A stretch of DNA of 10,260 bases, taken from NCBI GenBank assembly GCA_964444795.1, contig CAYUIQ010000289.1, forward strand, positions 1-10,260, given 5' to 3'. The notes beneath the pieces were generated by a model, which did not search any database, was not told the DNA's origin, and was given only the letters and a program-made list of their open reading frames with translations. The stretch comes from JABMRP01 sp964444795 (GTDB lineage Bacteria; Planctomycetota; Planctomycetia; Pirellulales; Thermoguttaceae). Positions within the stretch are counted from its first letter, which is position 1, and each line of letters opens with the position of its first letter. Shown piece by piece: positions 6,370 through 10,260 of the stretch. The position numbers were made by a program, and so were the translations under genes.

Positions 6370-7194
6370 TTACGACGCGGCGGCCGGAGAAGCCGCCGTT
6401 TTTTCGGCGACGACGCGCAGTAGCGTCGCTCGATCAATGGGTTTGGCGACGTAGTCGTCGCAACCGGCGTCGAGACATTCCTGCTGGTCGTACTTGTCGC
6501 TCAGAGCGGTTACCGCGATGATCGGCCCGCGATAGCCTTCCTGACGCAGCCGTCTCGTGGCCTCCTGGCCCGACATCACGGGCATCTGCATGTCCATCAA
6601 GATGATGTCGAACGGTTCCTCGCCTTCTGATCCGGTCGCGGCCAGTACCTTCTCGACGGCGAGTTGGCCGTTTTCGACGAGGGTTACCTCGGCGCCGGCC
6701 CGCTTCAACGTGTGTACGAAGAATCGCCCATTGGCACGCCCGTCCTCGGCCACCAACACCCGGCAATCGAGCCGGGCAACGGTTTCGGGCTCTTGCGGCG
6801 CATCCGGCTGGGCCGGTCCGCGGCTGTTCTTCAAGGCTCGTATCAAATCGCAACGCGAAATGAGGCCGACGAGTTGGCCCCCGCGCGTGACGGGGAGTCG
6901 ACGCACGTGCGTCGAACGGAAGATCTCCGCAATCGCGAACAGCGTAGTGCTTTCTTCCAGCTCGCGTATCTCGGTGGTCATGTAATCGGAGACCCTCTCC
7001 TTCCCGGCATGGCAATCGCAGATCAGTTGCAGGAGATCGAACTCAGACAGGATCCCCGCCAACTGTTCCGTCTCGGCCACCACGGGCAGCCCGCTGACCG
7101 TGTGCGTCAGCATCAGCGAGATCGCGTGGTCTACGGTATCGTCGGGTTGGACGGTCACCATATTGGTTGTCATCACATCCTTGGCAGTCAACAT
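6370..7194 (-). CDS. CBS-CBS-receiver (response regulator) protein
   Basis: A 274-residue cytoplasmic signalling protein. Residues about 5-60 and 68-122 form a tandem CBS pair (VMTTNMVTVQPDDTVDHAI... and VSDYMTTEIRELEESTTLF...), which usually binds adenine nucleotides. A Pro-rich linker (125-140) leads to a CheY-like receiver domain (143-268) with the acidic pair Glu150-Asp151, phospho-acceptor Asp201 in LMDMQMP, Thr229 in AVTAL and Lys251 in AKPID, so it should be phosphorylatable. There is no DNA-binding or enzymatic output domain: the protein may link adenylate state to a phosphorelay. The receiver resembles those of hybrid histidine kinases (VAEDGRAN, LMDMQMPVMSG). The ATG at 7194 is chosen because GAGG lies upstream and the first CBS domain starts immediately after; an upstream ATG at 7224 adds ten basic residues. 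No cognate kinase is in the window. It converges with the Tat protein gene, 12 bases between stops. Confidence 0.9.
   Translation of the reverse strand: MLTAKDVMTTNMVTVQPDDTVDHAISLMLTHTVSGLPVVAETEQLAGILSEFDLLQLICDCHAGKERVSDYMTTEIRELEESTTLFAIAEIFRSTHVRRLPVTRGGQLVGLISRCDLIRALKNSRGPAQPDAPQEPETVARLDCRVLVAEDGRANGRFFVHTLKRAGAEVTLVENGQLAVEKVLAATGSEGEEPFDIILMDMQMPVMSGQEATRRLRQEGYRGPIIAVTALSDKYDQQECLDAGCDDYVAKPIDRATLLRVVAEKTAASPAAAS
6378..6404 (+). terminator. intrinsic terminator of the Tat-exported protein gene
   Basis: CGGCGGC (6378-6384) pairs perfectly with GCCGCCG (6392-6398) around a 7-base loop and is followed at once by six T (6399-6404). It begins 20 bases after the plus-strand stop codon. 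It lies inside the last codons of the convergent CBS-receiver gene, where it encodes the Ala/Ser-rich tail. Confidence 0.8.
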
Positions 7195-7495
7195 ACTCCG
7201 CCTCTTTCGATATCTGAAGATCATTGGTCCATTGATGTCGTCCGGCCAGGGACTCGTTTACCGGATTCTCGCGTGATGTACAAGCATAGGTTGCGCAGCC
7301 GACCCGGCGGCTCGTTTGCCGGAGGAATCGTCATGAACGATGCAACCGTTTCCTCCAGGTGGGGCGGCGTTTCTGAACGCTCCCCGCCTTTCCACGGCGA
7401 TATAAACCCCTTCTGGAACTGCCCGCTGGTCAACACCGGGGTTAGTGGTCAGTTCGCATATTTCCGTGGGAACGTGCCCGAGAGATGATCTGGGA
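7195..7495. other. non-coding region with hairpins
   Basis: About 300 bases between the CBS-receiver start and the stop of the orphan gene. Two structured parts stand out. Bases 7321-7356 have GGAGGAA paired with TTCCTCC, enclosing TCGT/ACGA around CATGA. Bases 7361-7388 have a GCGTT-TCTG-AACGC hairpin (7367-7380) flanked by G-rich and C-rich arms. A 71-codon minus-strand frame crosses both and resembles no family, so I do not call it. I see no confident promoter for the CBS-receiver gene. Confidence 0.5.
7321..7388. repeat. paired hairpins in the intergenic region
   Basis: Two adjacent stem-loops: 7321-7356 (seven-base arms GGAGGAA/TTCCTCC with an inner 4-bp stem) and 7361-7388 (inner stem GCGTT/AACGC with a four-base loop, outer GG(C)GG/CCGCC). 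Neither has a T-tract. They may form an intergenic repeat or a 3' structure of the orphan-gene message. Confidence 0.35.
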
Positions 7496-8011
7496 TCAGC
7501 CAACTTGAATCTCACAGGGACACCCACTCGAAACGCTCACGGCAAGTTCCAACAAGAGCTTATCGTCACCGGTCAGATACGCGAAGCGGTCGCCGCCAGA
7601 GACTTCAGGTTCAAACACATCGACCGTACCAATGGCCTTGCCTGCACGCATGACCACGCCAGTGCCCGTTGCCCTACGGTCCCCAAAGATACCTTCAACC
7701 GTGACCGTAACGACCACTCGCCTCATCACGAACTCGATCTCATTCCCAGAAACACTGAAGCGAGCGGGACTATCCCCGTCACGCGCCTCCTCCATGGCGC
7801 TGCCCAGTGCCCAGTTTGCGAGATCGCACTTAAGCGATAGCATCCTAACTGGTCTTCCACCCGTGTTCACATGACCTTCGAACACCGGTATGTTGCGGAA
7901 TTCAGAGGCGTTTGTGGAGCAATCAAACGTTCCCCGCAGCCTCCGGCTCGCCCGGCACTCCCCGTATAGTCGCACGGTTTTTTCAATTGCGTTCAGTTTG
8001 ATCTTCGTCAT
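7496..8011 (-). CDS. hypothetical protein of 171 residues
   Basis: I do not recognise this protein. It starts MTKIKLNAIEKTVRLYGECRASRRLRG and appears mixed, with beta-strands in the second half (EIEFVMRRVVVTVTVEGIFG, ATGTGVVMRAG, LLLELAVSVSSG). Cysteines occur near GEC, FDC and LKC and as a CPC pair near the C-terminus (SSGCPCEIQVG). There is no signal peptide or membrane segment. I chose the ATG at 8011 because GAGGG lies about eight bases upstream; an in-frame ATG at 8026 has no such site. It is isolated: about 300 bases to the next gene on one side and the foldback element at 8066-8348 upstream. Composition is more even than that of flanking genes, which may suggest acquisition. Coding status rests on the sustained frame, the ribosome binding site and the lack of a better overlapping frame. 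Confidence 0.62.
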   Translation of the reverse strand: MTKIKLNAIEKTVRLYGECRASRRLRGTFDCSTNASEFRNIPVFEGHVNTGGRPVRMLSLKCDLANWALGSAMEEARDGDSPARFSVSGNEIEFVMRRVVVTVTVEGIFGDRRATGTGVVMRAGKAIGTVDVFEPEVSGGDRFAYLTGDDKLLLELAVSVSSGCPCEIQVG

Positions 8012-8065
8012 GTCTATTACCCTCAACGGACTGCAGGGTCGAGGAGAAGAACGAAATGGCAGCCA

Positions 8066-8348
8066 TTCCTAATTGGACAGCGCTACTTTGACTTCTTCCC
8101 CGCCGGCCCTGTGCCGGTGGCTTGCTGGTTTGGAGACTACCACTGCCCATCCTGTTCCAGCGTGTTTCGTCCCGTGATCGCCACCGCCGTAGGCGGCGGC
8201 GATCACGGGACGGGGTACGGATCGGAGCAGCCTGAGTATAGTCGTCAAACCAATAAACCACCGGCACAAGGCCGGCGGGGATAAGGTCCTTTCTCGCAAC
8301 ATATTGCGCTGCGTAATCTCCCCGAAGTGGCGCTGTCCAGCTAAGGAA
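8066..8348. mobile_element. MITE-like foldback element with terminal inverted repeats
   Basis: Terminal inverted repeats lie at 8066-8086 and 8327-8348 (GGACAGCGC against GCGCTGTCC, flanked by TTCCTA and TAAGGAA). Inside, left arm 8090-8182 and right arm 8198-8288 are inverted copies along almost their whole length. Bases 8168-8182 and 8198-8212 match over 15 bases without a mismatch; 8098-8120 and 8258-8280 match over 23 bases with one mismatch. The centre is a 5-bp stem with loop GTA. The right side has about 40 extra bases between arm and terminal repeat. Two central A.C mismatches on the plus strand become U.G pairs in a minus-strand RNA, the direction of both flanking genes. No protein is encoded. 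No target-site duplication is evident by eye. It may be a miniature transposon or a large structured RNA element. Confidence 0.6.
8168..8212. repeat. central long hairpin of the foldback element
   Basis: A 45-base palindrome: 15 perfect pairs (8168-8182 with 8198-8212), one A.C mismatch, five more pairs (CCGCC/GGCGG) and the loop GTA. There is no T-tract on either side, so it is not a standard intrinsic terminator, but it lies about 190 bases past the MscS stop and could stall or stabilise that transcript. Confidence 0.75.
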
Positions 8349-8403
8349 ACCGGAGTCAGGCGTTGAGTATTCAGTTTACAGGCTGCGAACGCTACGCTTC
8401 GTC

Positions 8404-9249
8404 TCATCCGCCGATGATCCGCACGGGATGCGAAGCCAGGGGAATGCCGTTGCGTTGCACGAGGCCGAGGAGCTTCTCCAGCACTTCGCTGCGAATGGGC
8501 GTTCGCTTGCGGACGTTCTCGATCCGATAGCGGCCTTCCATCAACACGCCGGCCATGAGATGCCCTTGGCTGTCGTCCCAGAGCGATCGCACCACGACGG
8601 TGGCCGAGTCGGGAATCACCCCGGCGACGGAATAGATGGCCTCGAGCGTCACTTTCCGCGTCAGCTCGACGTCGGCATCGTAGTCGACCTGGAAACGGAC
8701 CCGTACGCGCACGGGCGTTTCCTCAAAGGAAAAATTGCTGATCACGGAATTGGAGAGCATCGAATTGGGATAGTTGACCACGACCCCGTCCGTGTTGCGG
8801 ATTCGCGTGCGCCGCAGGCCGATGTCGACGACGTCTCCCCAGGCGCCCCAGTGACGGCCGATGTTCTCGATTTTTACCCGATCGCCGACGCGTACCGGCC
8901 GGTCGGTGATCAAAAAGATGCCCGAGAGGATGTCCGCCAGGCTCTCCTTGGCGGCAAAGCCCAAAGCGACGCCGAGGATTCCCGCCCCGGCCAGCAGCGG
9001 CGTGATCTGGACGTCGTTGATTCGCAAGACGAGAAGGATCGTCAGGAAGAGTGCGATCAGCCAGAGGAACTGCTTGAAGAAATGTACCAGGCGATCGTCG
9101 AGGTCGTTGGTCGTCTCGGCGGCGGCCTTTTCCATTCTTCGCAGCACGACGGACTTGACGATGATGTAGGCCAGCAACATGCCCACCACGGCAATCGCCG
9201 TTTGGCCCAGTTGGCCAGCGTCGTTCCAGAGTTCAGTGATTTGATTCAT
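8404..9249 (-). CDS. MscS-family mechanosensitive ion channel
   Basis: A 281-residue small-conductance mechanosensitive channel that would release solutes on osmotic downshock. Three membrane helices are visible: about 15-36, 57-77 and a pore-lining TM3 at about 83-115 (LLAGAGILGVALGFAAKESLADILSGIFLI) with the Gly/Ala packing pattern of the family. The beta domain follows with PVRVGDRVKIENI, GDVVDIGLRRTRIRNTDGVVVNYPNS and SNSVISNFS, the classic MscS signature region. The C-terminal alpha/beta domain ends at HPVRIIGG. Length is close to E. coli MscS (286). The ATG at 9249 places TM1 normally; only a weak AGGGAAA precedes it. It is the second gene of a minus-strand pair, 38 bases after an anchored protein of unknown function. 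I give no symbol because several MscS paralogues are usual. Confidence 0.94.
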   Translation of the reverse strand: MNQITELWNDAGQLGQTAIAVVGMLLAYIIVKSVVLRRMEKAAAETTNDLDDRLVHFFKQFLWLIALFLTILLVLRINDVQITPLLAGAGILGVALGFAAKESLADILSGIFLITDRPVRVGDRVKIENIGRHWGAWGDVVDIGLRRTRIRNTDGVVVNYPNSMLSNSVISNFSFEETPVRVRVRFQVDYDADVELTRKVTLEAIYSVAGVIPDSATVVVRSLWDDSQGHLMAGVLMEGRYRIENVRKRTPIRSEVLEKLLGLVQRNGIPLASHPVRIIGG

Positions 9250-9287
9250 GTTGTATCTGTTTCCCTTTTCGGACTCCCGTGTCTTCT

Positions 9288-9920
9288 TTAGCCCGTCGGC
9301 AGGGCCAGTTCAACCCGCATCAGGTTGTGGCGGCGATGCTCGTCTTGACGGATCGCGAGCATCGTCTTGAGCGTCTCCAGTCGCACGTCGTGCCGGGGGC
9401 GCTCGAATTGGAGCTTCGCGAGGCAGCCGACGCGCTCCAGTAGCTCTTCTTCAACAATCATCACGCGGATCTTATTGATCCGCACATTGGGATCTTTTTC
9501 GCAGGTCAAGCCGAAGACGTACCACGCGCTGCGCACCGGCGCCCCCATACTGGCGGCCAGCAGCCCAGCGGCGAATTGCTCCGATATCTCGTTGAGCACG
9601 GCGTTGAGCACCAGCCAGGCGTCTTGGACGGGCATTTCGATAAACGGCCGCTCAAGGGTCGTCTGCCTCGCCGCCCGCATGACCAACCGTTTCCCGTGTG
9701 GATTGTTCAGCAGGATTTCGCGGATGTCGGCCTCCCGAAAGGTGCGAATCTTCAGCGTGTCGTTCTCGACGTAGTTGACGCCGAAGTTGACCCGGGTGAG
9801 AAACTCGCGGCGGTTCCACGCCCGCCGCGACTGCCAGATGGCCGCCAGCGCGATCAGCAGCGTGATACCCGCGGTAAGGAACTCCCAGTAAGCCTTGGCA
9901 AAATCGAGGACCACGGTCAT
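9288..9920 (-). CDS. membrane-anchored protein of unknown function, upstream of mscS-family gene
   Basis: A 210-residue protein with one N-terminal membrane helix (about 12-31, WEFLTAGITLLIALAAIWQ) followed by the positive segment SRRAWNRREFLTR, so the bulk should be cytoplasmic. The soluble part has predicted strands (RVNFGVNYVENDTLKIRTFREADIREILL) and helices (QDAWLVLNAVLNEISEQFAAGLLAAS). It ends in a basic stretch, RQDEHRRHNLMRVELALPTG. I do not recognise a family. I chose the ATG at 9920 because it sits directly before the membrane helix and has AAGG upstream; an in-frame ATG at 9998 would add 26 His/Arg-rich residues. It precedes the MscS gene by 38 bases on the same strand, so the two are likely co-transcribed and may work at the same membrane. 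A regulatory or accessory role for the channel is inference only. Confidence 0.75.
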   Translation of the reverse strand: MTVVLDFAKAYWEFLTAGITLLIALAAIWQSRRAWNRREFLTRVNFGVNYVENDTLKIRTFREADIREILLNNPHGKRLVMRAARQTTLERPFIEMPVQDAWLVLNAVLNEISEQFAAGLLAASMGAPVRSAWYVFGLTCEKDPNVRINKIRVMIVEEELLERVGCLAKLQFERPRHDVRLETLKTMLAIRQDEHRRHNLMRVELALPTG

Positions 9921-9969
9921 GGTGCAATGCCTTGTGTGGGATCGCGCGGTGAAATGATTGTCTGCCCGT

Positions 9970-9998
9970 ATGCTAGCCGGATCATGCAAAGCGTGCAA
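9970..9998 (-). promoter_or_regulatory. candidate promoter of the anchored protein/MscS pair
   Basis: On the minus strand TTGCAC (plus 9993-9998) and TAGCAT (plus 9970-9975) are 17 bases apart. The -10 matches at four of six positions, the -35 at three. The leader would be about 42 bases before the ATG at 9920. It is weaker than the other promoters listed. Confidence 0.3.
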
Positions 9999-10167
9999 GG
10001 CTCGCTGTGGCTGGAGGCTCGCGGCAACCTACGGATCCGGGGCTCGAAGGAGCAACGGAAGCCGGCATAAGAACGAGGCTCCTGCCCCGGGAGCATAGAT
10101 CGACAGAGGGGTATTGACTTGCACCGTGCCGGTTGCCAAGATGACGTTTGGTAGCCTGTTGGAGAAG

Positions 10168-10260
10168 TCGTGTGCCACTGCTTGCTTGCAAGCAGTGCCG
10201 ATTCTCCGGGTTTCGTACTCGGAACCACAGCACTGCTTGCAAGCAAGCAGTGGCACACGA
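10168..10260. repeat. REP-like palindromes in perfect inverted pair
   Basis: Bases 10168-10198 and 10230-10260 are exact reverse complements over 31 bases. Each arm itself contains a 22-base near-palindrome (CACTGCTTGC, TT or AA, GCAAGCAGTG; 10176-10197 and 10231-10252). The 31-base spacer also folds: 10205-10211 pairs with 10217-10223 (seven pairs, one G.T) around TTCGT. A degenerate single copy of the 22-base unit is at 2827-2848. The layout of two inverted palindromes with a spacer recalls REP doublets (BIMEs) moved by REP-associated transposases, though no such transposase is in the window. Confidence 0.75.

Larger units (their letters stand above)
8012..8403. other. non-coding region occupied by a foldback element
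   Basis: This 392-base gap between the orphan gene start and the MscS stop is almost filled by the large inverted-repeat element described separately (8066-8348). Open frames of 94-112 codons cross the palindrome on the minus strand but encode complementary repeats, so they are not credible genes. The 55 bases left on either side show nothing further that I can name. Confidence 0.7.
9921..10260. other. non-coding region with promoter and paired palindromes
   Basis: About 340 bases upstream of the MscS-linked gene pair. It holds a candidate promoter (9970-9998), a small hairpin (10078-10094, GCTCC/GGAGC) and a perfect inverted pair of REP-like palindromes (10168-10260) that reaches the window edge. 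Overlapping open frames on the minus strand run through the palindromes and are not called. Confidence 0.6.

Noticed and set aside
7221..7436. Minus-strand frame of 71 codons
   Set aside because: It spans two hairpins, overlaps the upstream region of the CBS-receiver gene and has no start signal.
8168..8212. Intrinsic terminator for the MscS gene
   Set aside because: The stem is strong but there is no T-tract on either strand; better explained as the centre of the foldback element.
8069..8407. Minus-strand frame of 112 codons after the MscS gene
   Set aside because: It crosses the foldback element, so its sequence reflects inverted repeats; no family resemblance or ribosome binding site.
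8428..9291. Plus-strand open frame of 287 codons
   Set aside because: It is antisense to the clear MscS-family channel and has Asp/His-rich low-complexity translation.
10120..10150. Plus-strand promoter beginning TTGACT near 10115
   Set aside because: The -10 match is poor and no plus-strand gene is visible before the window ends.
10168..10260. Possible CRISPR repeats
   Set aside because: The two units are inverted, not direct, with one spacer that itself folds; no cas genes.

Overview
The window looks like chromosomal DNA from a planctomycete, probably of the Pirellula/Lacipirellula type. The strongest marker is a DUF1559 pseudopilin-like protein with an N-terminal prepilin methylation motif and a C-terminal VDGHVDF motif, a family greatly expanded in Planctomycetota. 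A Tat-exported protein, many small structured intergenic repeats and irregular Shine-Dalgarno usage fit the same group. This assignment is inference; no rRNA or other phylogenetic marker is present. Most genes are GC-rich, but the gene at 3884-4870 is visibly less so.

Layout. (1) 105-2489, minus strand: a compact three-gene unit, in transcription order a DUF1559 secreted pseudopilin, a short His-rich protein with two membrane segments, and a SAM-dependent methyltransferase. Gaps are 17-19 bases and a good sigma70-like promoter lies upstream. (2) 2490-2854: a non-coding stretch with that promoter, a foldback element and a REP-like palindrome. (3) 2855-3778, minus: a membrane-anchored SGNH/GDSL hydrolase. 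(4) 3884-5150, minus: a two-gene unit with a strong promoter. A short exported protein resembles the very start of a sugar-binding ABC protein, and it is followed after 4 bases by a YiiX/YycO-type permuted papain-like cysteine hydrolase. (5) 5380-6357, plus: a Tat-signal TIM-barrel-like protein with its own promoter and a clear intrinsic terminator. (6) 6370-7194, minus: a CBS-CBS-receiver protein, convergent with (5). (7) 7496-8011, minus: an orphan 171-residue protein. (8) 8012-8403: non-coding, almost filled by a foldback, MITE-like element of about 283 bp. (9) 8404-9920, minus: a membrane-anchored protein of unknown function followed by an MscS-family channel. (10) 9921-10260: non-coding, with a candidate promoter and a perfect 31-bp inverted pair of a REP-like palindrome, also found at 2818-2848.

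The genes do not form one pathway. Several point to the cell envelope: DUF1559 pseudopilin, SGNH hydrolase, NlpC/P60-like hydrolase, MscS and its partner, and the Tat-exported protein. The best candidates for new biology are the foldback elements, the unnamed partner genes (His-rich membrane protein, MscS neighbour, truncated exported protein) and the CBS-CBS-receiver architecture. No CRISPR array, tRNA, rRNA or transposase gene was seen.
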